NCBI GenBank assembly: GCA_030068145.1
Contig: JAPJBO010000577.1
Location: 62,001-126,000, forward strand
Direction: 5' to 3'
Origin: Diplonema papillatum
Taxonomy: Eukaryota > Euglenozoa > Diplonemea > Diplonemida > Diplonemidae
Length of the DNA: 64,000 nt
Of this stretch, positions 49,513 to 60,169 are shown one piece after another; the first letter of the stretch is position 1, and every line of letters starts with the position of its first letter. A model generated the notes under the pieces. It searched no databases. It had not been told where the DNA came from and saw only the letters and a list, made by a program, of their open reading frames with translations. Made by a program: the position numbers and the translations under genes.

Positions 49513-51000
49513 GAAGAAAGTTACACGATGACAAGTACTTGATGGCAAGTACTTGCACTTGACTGGCAGCAGCATCGCTGGACCTTCTGAATACCAGCAG
49601 CACGCTGATGCCCAGCAAACTGGGTCACCTTGCAACCTGAGCTCTGGATCCAGCTACGAGCTTTTTAACAGCAGCAGCATCAATATTCGCTAGCGCCGGA
49701 ATCACGGCAGGTGGCGCCCCAGACGTGTCCGCCAATTGTGCTCACCGACAGGTTTAGACATCATCGCTTGCTTCTGACGTGTAAAGTACGTGTCGAGGCT
49801 ACTACTCTTCGCTGCCTCAGCGGTGTTGCTGTTGGGTAATCTGTGTGTGGACGGTACCCCCGGTCTGCAAGGAGGGGGATCGTGCCCTGTCCTTCTTCTG
49901 GTCTCCACGCGGCTTGCAGCGCCCTCCTTTGCGGCAAAGAAAAAAAAGGTGCGGTTCGGCCCCCCGAGGTGGGGATCCTTGCTCGCAGGTTAGAGGTCGT
50001 CTGCGCCCCAAAGTGTGCGGCACGCCCCGGCACGGAGACCATTAAAGAAAGGGAAAATGTGGGGAACTTTCGTCGTTTTCATAGTGATGGTTTTGAAGTT
50101 TTTAGAGAGTGAAAGTTCGCTTGAAACTCCGGGGTTTTAAAGTCTCCGGGTGACCTTCGTCGATATGGGAAGACATCCTTTGTGCTCTGAGTGTCGTAAG
50201 AGTGGTGGTTGCACGAGGTAAGAGAATCGGTGGGCACCTTGGTTGTTGGTCATGGGTGGTTTCGGCCATATCCACATACCTTACCTACGGTAGGCCCTCC
50301 TCAGTATGGTGCCGTAGTAGGTGTCTGGCTGTCTTCTTGGCACCGGATGACCGTCTCTTTTCGTGAATTCTTGGTGCTCAGATGTTTCAGAGGATTCGCC
50401 ACTGTTCACCAGATTCGGCCCGAGGCCTTAAAAAACGAAGAAAATGGTGCTACCGGATAGCGGAGCCCCCCCGGGAACTCGTGGACAAGGATACGCGAAA
50501 GCTGCACTGCTGCTCTTGTAACGAGTCTGTCCACACAGTACGCGAACCACGGGTTCCTGCGGCAGGTCCATAATAGACTGAAGACCCCTACTGTGTTTTC
50601 CCCCCTTGCGCAGGCCCCGAAACAGGAACCGAAAAACTTCTCAGGCCACAACGCCTGGGTCGGTCCGGATCTGGCAGTGCCCAAAGACTTGTAGCTAGCG
50701 CCCTGGTTTCACTCACGTGTGAGCAAAGAACAAGGAACGTACTCATTTTCGCAATATTCTGTCCTGCTGCTGAACTTCTGCAGAGCCACGGGCCTACTCA
50801 AGGTCAAGTGGCTACCGATATCCCAAACCCAAGGCATCAAGGCGTGGCAACATGTGCGTGATAGATCCAGTCAATGTCAGATGGCACCAGCCTGCCGCAC
50901 GGTGCGAGCTTGCTGTGTAATGTCCTAGGCTGGGGCGCGAAACGGGTTCGAGAGCTTTCCCGTGCTGGCAGCTTGCAGCTTACCCGAGACACGCACTACC

Positions 51001-51224
51001 ATGGATACCACCAGCAGTCCTCATACCATACCATCAGCGGTGAATGCACAGCACGCAGCAGTGGATAGCATGCACAGCACGATGCAGCGATGCAGCAGAG
51101 CTAGTACCATCCATCAGCAGCAGTGGATAGCATGCACAGCACGATGCAGCGTAGCATGCAACGGTGTATCGTGCTGTGCATCCACCGCTGATGGTATGGT
51201 ACGAGGACTCCTGGTGGTATCCAT
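51001..51224. repeat. 55-bp long inverted repeat
   Basis: Arm 51001-51055 (ATGGATACCACCAGCAG ...) and arm 51170-51224 (... GGTGGTATCCAT) are complementary at about 52 of 55 positions. The loop of about 115 bases holds GCATGCACAGCACGATGCAG twice. Confidence 0.9.
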
Positions 51225-51399
51225 CCACCGGTATCCATCTACCTAGCATCCTACCTAGGTACTGTGTAGCTCTATACGTGTACGCGTCCTCTATAGAGAG
51301 ATACGCGCGTGTGTATGAGGACCCACATCCTATGGTAGAGCACCTCGTAGTGCCATCCTCAGGGTGCTGATAGCGCTGGTGCAAGGAGCAGCTTACCAC

Positions 51400-51940
51400 C
51401 ATCCGCTATCCCAAGAGAACTGTGCACGGTCGCCCTGGCGAATGGCTGGTGGCACGACACTGTCGCATGAGCGAGTTTGCTGCTGATGCCGTGGGGCTGC
51501 CAGCGCCATCGGGCGGGTCTGAGAACCTTCCAGTGTTTGCACTTTCGCGGGCTCCCCGAGACGCGCACTACTTCTCAAGAGAACTGTGCACGATTGCCCT
51601 AACCAATGACAGAAGGCACTACGCCGACGCATGAAGCGAGTTTGCTACCAAGTGCCCCAGGCTGTACACAACCGCAAAAGGCGGGGTAACGCGCCTTTCG
51701 GTGCTAGGCAGTGTGCTGCGTACCCGAGACGCGTACTACTCAAGAGAACTGTGCACGATTGCCCTAACCAATGACAGAAGGCACTACACGGACGCATGAA
51801 GCGAGTTTGCTGTCAAGTGCCCTAGGCAGTACACACCCGCAAAAGGCGGGGGTCGCGCGCCCTTCGGTGCCAGGCAGTGTGCTGCGTACCCGAGACGCGC
51901 ACTACTTCTTCAGGGGAACTGTGCGCGGCGTGACCTGCAG
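51400..51940. repeat. About 165-bp tandem repeat, 3-4 units, at the PP2C 3' end
   Basis: CAAGAGAACTGTGCACG recurs near 51412, 51572 and 51736 and, decayed, near 51908; each with ACCCGAGACGCGCACTAC and CGCAAAAGGCGGG. The last remnant ends at the PP2C stop. Confidence 0.8.
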
Positions 51941-51944
51941 ACGG

Positions 51945-52068
51945 TCACTCCGTCGCCTCGGACTTCTTTGTCAGCAGGCCCAGCTTGCTCTTGAAGTGGT
52001 CCTTGATCTTGATGACGACGACAGTCATGTTGTCACAACCGTTACCCGGCGCACGAACGGCCAAACAC
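51945..52068 (-). CDS. PP2C last exon
   Basis: 124 bases; acceptor CACACACAG. Completes an Arg codon with the main exon, then NGCDNMTVVVIKIKDHFKSK to TGA at 51945-51947. Confidence 0.92.
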
Positions 52069-55000
52069 CTGTGTGTGTGAGAGAGAAAGAGATGCGTAGT
52101 TTTAGCGTTATTTGTGGATTAGAAGGTCGGTATTTTAAAGTTTCCGGTTGACCGTAGAGGCTTGAGTTTGGAGGGGTGTTGAGAAAAGTGAGAGGGTGCA
52201 GCTCGTTTCGGGTGTTGTGTCACTCCGTTGTGAAACCTTGTGAAGTCCCCTAACGCGTTTAGGGGGTGCTTGGGATTGGGTAGGGTGTGGTCGTTCTGCT
52301 ACGGCGTGAAAAGCCAGGAAGTTTCGACGCTAATCTTCGAAGTTTTGTTTTATTCTTTTACTTGTTAGTTGTCGGCAACCTTTTTGTATTGAGGTGTCAT
52401 TCAGATGAAAATTCAAAGCCGCCCACGTCAGATATTTGTTGAGTGAACCACGTTGTTAAGCAGCGGCTGCCAAAACTTGTGTGAGAGAAAGAGAGAGTGT
52501 GTGTGGCGTAAAGTTGGGTAACGACTGAAGCGAGGTCAGTCGGACCACTTTTGTTAAAATGTGGTTCTCTTAGAGCAAGTAAGGGCTGTGTGGGCGCGGG
52601 TTGTTTCTTTGGTGTACACTTTCATCATAATTCTTGGGGCAGCAACCAGGATTCGCACCGCCCAGCGGGTCTTGGTAGTGTACACTTTCATTATAATTCT
52701 TGGGGCAGCAACCAGGATTCGCACCGCCCAGCGGGTCTTGGTAGTGTACACTTTCATTATAATTCTTGGGGCAGCAACCAGGATTCGCACCGCCCAGCGG
52801 GTCTTGGTAGTGTACACTTTCATTATAATTCTTGGGGCAGCAACCAGGATTCGCACCGCCCAGCGGGTCTTGGTAGTGTACACTTTCATTATAATTCTTG
52901 GGGCAGCAACCAGGATTCGCACCGCCCAGCGGGTCTTGGTAGGTGAGTTGCGACACCTTCCCACAAGCGAGCTAGCCCAGGCGTTTGAAATCAACCGGTC
53001 GGCAGCCCGCCCAAGTGTTACATGACTACAAACTCAACGCCGTGATAACCCGTGACAGGTCGGTCGCCACCACCCTGTTAGGCCAACAGGGTGAAACCGA
53101 AGAGCACGACTGATGATGCCGGTATTGGATTAGCCTCGTGTACCGGGCGAAACTAAGGCGGCGGGTCTGTCACTAGGGCAACAACCGGGAACACACTGGT
53201 AGGTGAGCAGCGACACCTCCCGAAAGTGAGCGAAGGGCGAAGGACGTATCTGCGGCTGCTGCGGCAGTTGCCCGGTGGTAACCCCACACGCAGAGCGGGG
53301 AAGGGGAACGTGTTTTCCCAACTACTTTGAAGTGACGGTCAAACCACAGCTTGCAAGGCTTGAGTCGAAGGCAGCACAGTGCCACAACGCCGTCCGCTCT
53401 GCCCTGTGGCTGACCGTCTGACGAGCTTGTGTTCAGCGCAAGCGCCAAGCCCCAAGGTGCGCCACGCCTTGATGCTTTAGTTTGGGAAATCGGTAGCCAC
53501 TTGACCCGTGGGCCCGTGGCTCTGCAGTCGCCGAACACGTGAAGCTTGGCTCCCGTGTTTTATTGAAAATACTCGACGTAGCTGCTTTGACTCCGAATGG
53601 AAGGGAGGAAATATAGAGGTAAAGGGGAAAAAAACAATACAAACACAATCTGATTTGTTCTTCGCTTACACCACCGTGTGTTGTTTTCTCACTCAGGACT
53701 TTGACCTGTTGTGTTTGTGTGATTTGTCGTGCTGGGGTAGACCCGCATGACCTCACGTCCGCTCAACACGTGGTTCGGTAGTTACAGCACTTGGGATCCC
53801 TTCGGTTCTTTGTCTGGTAGCTATTGCGGTCGAGCATTTCCTTCCAAGCTGGCGCGCTTTTTGTTTGTGCGCACTATCGTAACTCACCCTGCTTTGGTAA
53901 GTTTCGTGTAGTACGCTTCCAACTACTAATTTTTAGCGCTTATTTTATTTTAGTGCCAACAAATGCATTGTTAACACAAAAAATACTCGAGGGGCTGCCT
54001 TGTGCTCATTTCGAAGGAGGCTAGAGGGGGAGAAAACAATACAACTACAAAGTGGGTCTTTTTTGTTGAACGCTTACGCCCGCCACTAAACCCAGGGTTA
54101 CCTGTGTTTCGTGTGGGCTACAGCACATTTACCTCCTTTGATCTATCGCCACTGGCAGTCTCCTCAAGCATTTCCTACAAAGCAGGTGCTTATACAAAAA
54201 AAAAGAGAAAGCGCGCGGATACCTGTCGCAGACGTCCTCGCAGACCTTGGCGATCTCCTGCCTGTCGATGCGGTTGCGGACGAAGTCGATGGCCTCCTCG
54301 TTGTTGAGCACGTCCCAGATCCCGTCGCAGGCGAGGATGATGAAGTCATCCTCCGCCGTTAGCGTCGTCGTCGTGACGTCGGGATCGGCGGTGATGGCCT
54401 GCTGCTCCGGCGTCAGAGCCGCGTTCTGCTTGAACGAGAAGTCCCCGACGGCCCTCGACAGGGCCAGGTTGCCGTTGACTCTCCCTCCGCTCACGAAGCT
54501 GCCGGCCTGGAAGATCCGCGCCTTCTCCTTCTCGTCCGTCGGCTTGTGGTCGAACGAGAGCGGGTGCGCCTGCGCGCCCCGGGACAGCACCGAGCGACTG
54601 TCTCCCGCGTTGCCGACGATGATCCGCCCATCGGACGTCACCAGGCAGCACACCGCCGTGCAGCCCGACCCGTGCCAGGCATTCTCCTTCAGCAGCTCCG
54701 CGTCCAAGTCGAGGAACCCGCGCTTCAGCGCCGCTTCGTAGCAGCCCTTCTTGAACTCTTCCGTCGACGCCACCTTCTGATGCATTAACCGTCCACAATA
54801 CCGGGCAGAACTGCGTAGGAGGATTTTTTTAGCGTTCTTTCTGGATTAGAAGGTCGGCATTTCAAAGTCTCCGGTTGACCGTAGAGGCTTGGGGTTCAGA
54901 GGGTTAAGAAAAGTGGGAGGGTGCTTTGTTCTTTTAGAGTTAAAGTTCGCTTGAAATTCCGGGGTTCTTAGTTCGATGTTTCGAGGGACAGAGCACTGCT

Positions 55001-57381
55001 TGATTGATGCTAGCGTCACGTCTTCTTCGAAGGAGAGTCAGAAGCAGCCCCATGATACGGGAACAAATGGCTTTTTGTTTTCTGGACGGTTTTTGTTGTT
55101 TTAGAGTGCAAGATTTTTCTCCCATTTCTCCAGGGATTGGGAGGGGGGGGGGGGAAGTTTTTGTTCAGTGTTTGGGCAGAATCTTGCGCTCTTGCGCATG
55201 TTTGATGCTGGCATTTTTGAGTTGTTTTGAGTGCATGCTGCCGGCCTGGAAGATCCGCGCCTTCTCCTTCTCGCTGTGGTCGAACGAGAGCGGGTGCGCC
55301 TGCGCGCCCCGGGACACCGAGGCCTGTCTCCCGCGTTGCCGACGATGATCCGCCCATCGGACGTCACCAGGCAGCACACCGCCGATCCGTGCCAGGCATT
55401 CTCCTTCAGCAGCTCCGCGTCCAAGTCGAGGAACCCGCGCTTCAGCGCCGCTTCGTAGCAGCCCTTCTTGAACTCTTCCGTCGACGCCACCTTCTGATGC
55501 ATTAACCGTCCACAATACCGGGCAGAACTGCGTAGGAGGATTTTTTTAGCGTTATTTTGTGGACTAGAAGGTCGGTATTTCAAAGTCTCCGGTTGACCGT
55601 AGTGGCTTGGGTATGAAGGGGGGTCAGAGGGCTGAGAAAAGTGGGCGGGTGCTTTGTTTTTTTTAGAGTTAAAGTTCGCTTGAAATTCCGGGGTTTTTAG
55701 TTCGATGTTTCGAGGAACAGAGCACTGCTTGATTGATGTCTTCTTCGAAGGAGAGTCAGAAGCCGCCCCATGATACGGGAACAAATGGCTTGGTGGAGGA
55801 GGGAGCAAGCTAGCTTGGATGTCTGTGCGTGATGGACAATACCGTTTCTTCGGGCCTGGAAACTTGGTGTACCATACCGGTTTTCTTTCCGGCTCGCTAC
55901 GCGAGCCGAAAAATTGATCATTAGTATTTGAGGAACACTGAGTGGAGATGACCACTGCACTATATTAGAGGGCCACACATGTTACGACCATTAGTTAGAG
56001 TGCGTAGTGTGTAATTCCATTCTTCTACTGTACTCAGAGACAAGATGTTGTGGTACCGGGGGTTCCAGTCGACAAATCCTGGCTGTTGCTACACCGCAAC
56101 ACTAGAGGTTAAGGCCGGAGAGGTCGTGCAACACTGGCAGGCGACCTCTTAAGTGCAGAACCTGCTGAAAAACAGGGAAAACGCAAAAAGCCGTTAGCGG
56201 TCCAAATTTGGAAAATGGGCTGGAGACCAAGCTAATGCCCTGCTGGATGTGTGCAGGGGGTTATGCACTGCAGCGGTTGGGTGAGGTAACTCCAGTGGCG
56301 TATATCTGCTCTAAATAAAGAGTGTCACCAGGATGTGTGGTAAAAAAAAAAAAAAGTCAAAGCATACTCGTGCCCGCAATGCCCATCGAAGACCCCGAAG
56401 AAAGCGCAAGGCCCATCGGGGCCGCCTTCGAGCTTCAGGACGGTGGTATGCGCGTCTTCCATGCTCTTCCGCCAGCCCTGTCGCGTTTTTTGGCGGTGCT
56501 TTCTTCGCAAAAGGGACAAAATGATGACACGCGGTCGTTTGAATCTGTCGGATGCAGTTCCGTACGAAGGCAAGGAACTGGTTGGACTCGGATCGACTAA
56601 CCCACCTAGGCAAGGTGAACCGAGCAGTATCGCATATTATCGCATTTGGGGTTTTGGCGCCAATCATCGCATTTTCTAGCGTTTATTGTGGTTTAGAGGT
56701 TCGGTGTTCTAGGGTCTCCGGTTGACCTTTGAGGCTGTGAGGCGGGTGGTATGAGGCTAGGAGGGATGTTTATACACTTTAACTACGGCTAGCCATGTTT
56801 GTAAGTGTTGTGACCGACACCAAGAAGAAATTCGCTTTGAATTTAGTCTTGGGTCCCCCACGTGCATGCATGTTGAGCAGGGGTTGCCATGCAGCTCGTA
56901 TCGGTCTGTAATATGCGTTTTTACTTCCGTTGGGTTGAGGAGGACGTGCGGTGGGGAGGTTTCATTCGCATTCTCGCACGCTTAAACCTCCGGGCAAATA
57001 CAGTACTATGGACCATCGCATGTTATCGCACGCCGAATATATGCGAAAATCTTGTGCGATAATGCGACAACTACTATCGCATGCGAATCGTTTGACCACT
57101 ACTGTAACCGGATTCCGACCAACCAAATGAGGTTAATATACACGCATTCGTTTACATCGGTCAATGCAGTTGGCAAAGAAGTGCGTAGTTTTGTTTTATT
57201 CTTTTGAAGCAATTGAACTCGGGTTGGCTAAATCGCTTCGTCCACGTCAAGTGCAGACGGCGCATCGACAAGTGAGAGAGCCAAACAATACCTGCATGCC
57301 GGTGGCTCCGACAGCGAGCAAGTCGTTCTCAAGGCTTGAGCTGTACTTGTCCGTCACGGGCTTCGCCAGCATGTCACCCAT
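51945..57381 (-). CDS. PP2C-type (PPM) protein phosphatase, multi-exon
   Basis: Mg/Mn-dependent Ser/Thr phosphatase. Exons: 57292-57381 (MGDMLAKPVTDKYSSS to TGMQ), 56368-56477 (GWRKSMEDAHTTVL, FFGVFDGHCGHE), 54223-54776 (KVASTEEFKKGCYEAALKRG to CEDVCD) and 51945-52068 (CLAVRAPGNGCDNMTVVVI to TGA). Metal-ligand motifs are present: MEDAH, FDGH, ILACDGIWDV and GCDNMT; also VGNAGDSRSVL. Between GHE and KVAST about 12-16 residues of the usual helix are missing, and exon 2 leaves in phase 2 while the next known exon enters in phase 0, so one small exon between 54777 and 56367 was not found. The start has the usual short PP2C N-terminus. The FDGHGG motif reads FDGHCG here. Confidence 0.93.
52612..52941. 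repeat. 66-bp tandem satellite, five units
   Basis: TACACTTTCATTATAATTCTTGG ... CCAGCGGGTCTTGG, five nearly identical units of 66 bases. Because 66 is divisible by three, four frames (two per strand) stay open for about 130-150 codons. Lies in the last PP2C intron. Confidence 0.95.
53030..53190 (+). other. Hairpin-rich segment with hammerhead-like core
   Basis: CACCCTGTT-AGGCC-AACAGGGTG forms a perfect hairpin; then CTGATGA (53110-53116), a bulged stem GCCGGTA/TACCGGGC and GAAAC (53149-53153). The order matches a hammerhead core; stems I and III were not found. Lies in the last PP2C intron, antisense. Confidence 0.3.
53330..53560 (-). repeat. Family R1 copy, truncated
   Basis: Matches R1 but lacks the pyrimidine-rich end and the first 30 bases; followed at once by family R9 (53566). 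Confidence 0.75.
53566..53850 (+). repeat. Family R9, copy a
   Basis: Matches 7458-7728, from TGACTCCGAATGGAAGGG to GTCGAGCATTTCC. Confidence 0.75.
53862..53990 (+). repeat. Family R3 copy
   Basis: TTTTTGTTTGTGCGCAC, CTGCTTTGGTAAGTTTCG and two AG ends (TTTTTAG and TATTTTAG) before TGCCAACAAATGCATTG. Confidence 0.75.
53985..54200 (+). repeat. Family R9, copy b
   Basis: Matches 8083-8305; ends 20 bases from the donor of the PP2C main exon. Confidence 0.75.
54223..54776 (-). CDS. PP2C main exon
   Basis: 554 bases; acceptor AATGCATCAG, donor GTATCC, leaves in phase 2. Encodes most of the catalytic core, including LALSRAVGDFSFK and DFIILACDGIWDVL. A family R9 copy starts about 20 bases after the donor. 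Confidence 0.93.
55240..55493 (-). pseudogene. Truncated copy of PP2C main exon, 5' half with acceptor
   Basis: Matches 54515-54776 and keeps the acceptor, plus about 290 bases of upstream intron (55494-55790 against 54777-55075). It has four losses of about 4-12 bases against the true exon and one of them breaks the frame. Lies upstream of the true exon; tandem unit about 720 bases. Confidence 0.9.
56040..56170. other. Hairpin-rich segment
   Basis: Stems GAGAGGTCG/CGACCTCTT, GTTGC/GCAAC and CCAG/CTGG follow each other. Adjoins a reversed piece of the 26269-type hAT-like element (56165-56260). Lies in a PP2C intron. Confidence 0.3.
56368..56477 (-). CDS. PP2C exon 2
   Basis: 110 bases, acceptor CGCGACAG, donor GTATGC, leaves in phase 2. 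Holds the first two metal-site motifs. A T-run follows the donor. Confidence 0.9.
57292..57381 (-). CDS. PP2C exon 1
   Basis: 30 codons, ATG at 57381, donor GTATTG after ATGCAG; phase 0. N-terminus resembles the MGAYLSxPVT start of many PP2Cs. Confidence 0.9.
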
Positions 57382-57637
57382 TGCGGCGGAGGAAAGGGAG
57401 GCGGTCGCGGCGGCGGCGGTGGCGGGAGGTTAGTCAAGCGGGCACCACGCGCAAACGGCAACGAAGCGTTTGGTGGTGGAGGGGGGCGGGACAGCGAGTG
57501 CGGCAGCAGACCCCTCGGCGATGGGCACGTGCGAGCGGGTGCGTGGGGGGGGGTGGGTGGGTGAAGGTTTGTTTTTAGATGAAAGTACGCTTGCTACGGG
57601 GGTTTTATTGATTTTTTTTTTTTTTCAGGTTTCTTTC

Positions 57638-58451
57638 CAGGGTATTAGTTTGAAGGCTTCCGGGATTTGCAGATTTAGACCGTTACTATGGGGTGGTTTT
57701 GGGCGGTGTTTCAGTGCCGTTTTCGCCGATGTACGGCGTCTTGGGGCAGAGCCGACACATCTCCACAACTTCGTTCGGCAAAAGAGGGGTCTTCATGGGT
57801 CCTTCATGGGTCAATTATGGTCACCCCGTCACTAATTTCTGCGGGCGTTTTTTCAACGTACACCAGCCTGGATCAAGCTTTTCGGGGTTTTCCGAATGCT
57901 TCTGGGTTCCCTGTGGGGGGACGCGCTCCAAAAACAGTCAAAATCGTAAACAGACAGTCTCGTCAGGCAGCTGAAGGGGCTGAAGGGGGGCGCCCTGGGG
58001 ACCTATTTTCCTATGATTCTTATGATAATAGGTCCACGGTTTTGGTGTGCACCGCCGTGCTTACAACAACATTTTTAGCGTTATTTTTAGCAACATCGCG
58101 CCGAAGGCGCGGCGGAAAAGTTGGGCAAAAATAACTCCGCCCCCCCTTTATCATGTGGGCAACTCTTAGCTCGTGTGTGATACTCAACTGTCAAACAGGA
58201 CCTTGGCCCGGTAATGAAGCACAGAGGCTGCCGACCCGCAGCTGAACGCAATTGAACGGCAGCGGCTGGGTCTCAGCAGCGGAGGCTCAGCAGCCTTCCA
58301 GCACCTTCAGCACACTGCTAAACACCACACCCCCCCCCCCTACATTTACTTTGAACACCGTTTTTTGAACAATTTTTTTTTTTTTCCCGGCCAAGTCCGG
58401 TTTGCAGATTTAGACCGTCGGTCTAAATCTGCAACAGAAACTAATCCCCTG
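57638..58451. mobile_element. hAT-like non-autonomous element, perfect 8-bp TSD
   Basis: Starts CAGGGTATTAGTTTG and ends CTAATCCCCTG; TTTCTTTC stands on both sides (57630-57637 and 58452-58459). Subterminal TTGCAGATTTAGACCG is inverted at the right end. Same family as 8907-9804. No transposase. Confidence 0.88.
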
Positions 58452-58466
58452 TTTCTTTCCCTTTTT

Positions 58467-58640
58467 TCAGAGTTGAAGTTCGCTTGAAATTCCGGGGGGT
58501 TTAGGGTCTCTGTTTGACCTTTGTTAGATGGGTTCTTTTAGAGCAAGAAAGGGCTATCATATTATGGTTACGGGTCGTATACTTGGTGTACACTTTCGCC
58601 ATGGGTTGTGGCTGGCCATATCCGGGACTGTTTGTGACCG
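58467..58640 (+). repeat. Dispersed repeat family R10
   Basis: GAAGTTCGCTTGAAATTCCGG, GGGTCTCTGTTTGACC and TTTTAGAGCAAGAAAGGGC. Related pieces: 18545-18610, 39897-39980, 46980-47110, 50100-50165, 52110-52160, 52556-52620, 54838-54970, 55560-55700, 56680-56750 and 61475-61530, all on the plus strand. Confidence 0.65.
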
Positions 58641-59452
58641 ACCAAGTCTTCGAGTTGAAAGTTCGGTTGAGAATCCGGGTCGTTATGAGTCTCCGGATGA
58701 CCTTTGGCAAAACGGGTTCTAGGGTTATTCGGGTTCTGTTAGAGATCAGGGTTCTGGTAGAGCAAATATGTAAGTCAATTACACGCGTTTAGGTTTATGG
58801 ACATGTGCCAATGGGAGCACCACTGGATTGACACACTGCACGAAATGGGGTGTCCGGACTCGCTTTGTTAGGTACAGGTGCCACAGTGCCACAATAGAAG
58901 TACATTAGCGTTTGATGTGATTCCGTGTTCGAACTATGCAGTCGCATGTGATGGTGACAGCTTCCTCGCAGCGACAGCGCTCGAGACTCGAGAACGAGTT
59001 TCAGGTGGCTGAGGCGGCGCATTGGTACTGAGGGGGTTCGGAAGCGCAGCCAGCGGTTGGCCACTTCCTTCAAACCTGTTTTTGTTCATCTAACGGGAGT
59101 GAGGATAGTACGCTGCCATCGATCGGTTTTTTGTTCTTGACTAATCAGTGTTCGCTTTAAGACCGGTGGACCAGTCATTTTTCAAAACCGCCTCTGGGCA
59201 GTTTTTTACTTCGAGGCTTGCCAGGCGTGTGGCTTTTTTACTAGTGTTCGTCTTCTCGGGGATTCTTAGCAGGCAGCCGCGACCTACACATTGGAGCGTA
59301 CCTACAGCGGATACGGCCGAGACGCAACCAGTCGATGAGCCCCCCTAGCTGGGCCAGCTTCGTCAGAATGGCGAAAGATAAGAATTCCAGGCATGACCCA
59401 TCTGGGTTGAACGGACCAAGGTTCGTGCAAAATACCGTCGATAGCTATTCGG

Positions 59453-59770
59453 TTATCCTTCGACGGCTGAGGCATTTGTGCTGTGTCTGCTGTGGCTGGG
59501 TAGCTTCTGACTGCGTGCAGGATCCTTCCCCGAACAAAAGGCTTTGCTCCAGTCGTTCCTCCATCTGTGATAGCTGCCTGTCCTTCTGGACATCACCACG
59601 TTTCTGGATAACTTCACCCGCCGCTGTGCCGCGCCCTCGTGCGAGGTCGACAGTCCAACCGTGGACTTGGCATTGAGTTCATCGAGCTCTTGAAGGCTCA
59701 CTCCGTCCACACGCAACTTGCGGAGGCTCTCTACAGTGACTGGGCGTCTCGGCAGGCCCATGCCAACCAA
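59453..59770 (-). CDS. Unassigned open frame
   Basis: 105 codons reading LPRRPVTVESLRKLRVDGVS, LQELDELNAKSTVGLS and SRRTGSYHRWRNDWSKAF. Protein-like, but lower in GC than host exons, with a competing frame (MEERLEQSLLFGEGS) over its second half. A nearby minus frame at 58795-59073 has similar character. Could be a remnant of a mobile element. No family recognised. Confidence 0.25.
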   Translation of the reverse strand: MVGMGLPRRPVTVESLRKLRVDGVSLQELDELNAKSTVGLSTSHEGAAQRRVKLSRNVVMSRRTGSYHRWRNDWSKAFCSGKDPARSQKLPSHSRHSTNASAVEG

Positions 59771-60169
59771 GTGGCCTGCTTCAGTATTTTCGGCGGTTTT
59801 CCTTCCCCCTGGTCAGCGGTTCACTCCCCATGTTGAGTTTTTGTTCAAGCTTTCACTGGATTTCTTGGTCAAGCACCAGTTGGCACAGCCCATTCCATGA
59901 ATCAAAACATCAAAGTGACCCAGGATAAAGATACGGCTGGTCGTTGTTCATTTCATCACACGTTTGTACTGCCGTGGCCTGGGTCAGCAGCATGTTAGAC
60001 ATACTGGATCAAATACGCCGACTCGTGTCATCGCTGGGTTTCGGCGACGAACGGTAATTAGGTAGGGGGCACGTGCAGTGATTGGGAACACCACTGTGAC
60101 GCCGGTGACACCAGGAAGAAAACACAGCCAGGTGGGAGGCAGGTAGGGCCTCCCCTGGCACGGCAACAC

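Noticed and set aside
49790-49993. Signal-peptide-like frame MSRLLLFAASAVLLLG
   Set aside because: Its first codon is GTG, there is no supporting acceptor or partner exon, and both strands are open here.
55895-55920. 19-base candidate for the missing PP2C exon
   Set aside because: Phase and AG/GT fit, but the peptide (DEPERKP) does not resemble the expected PP2C helix.
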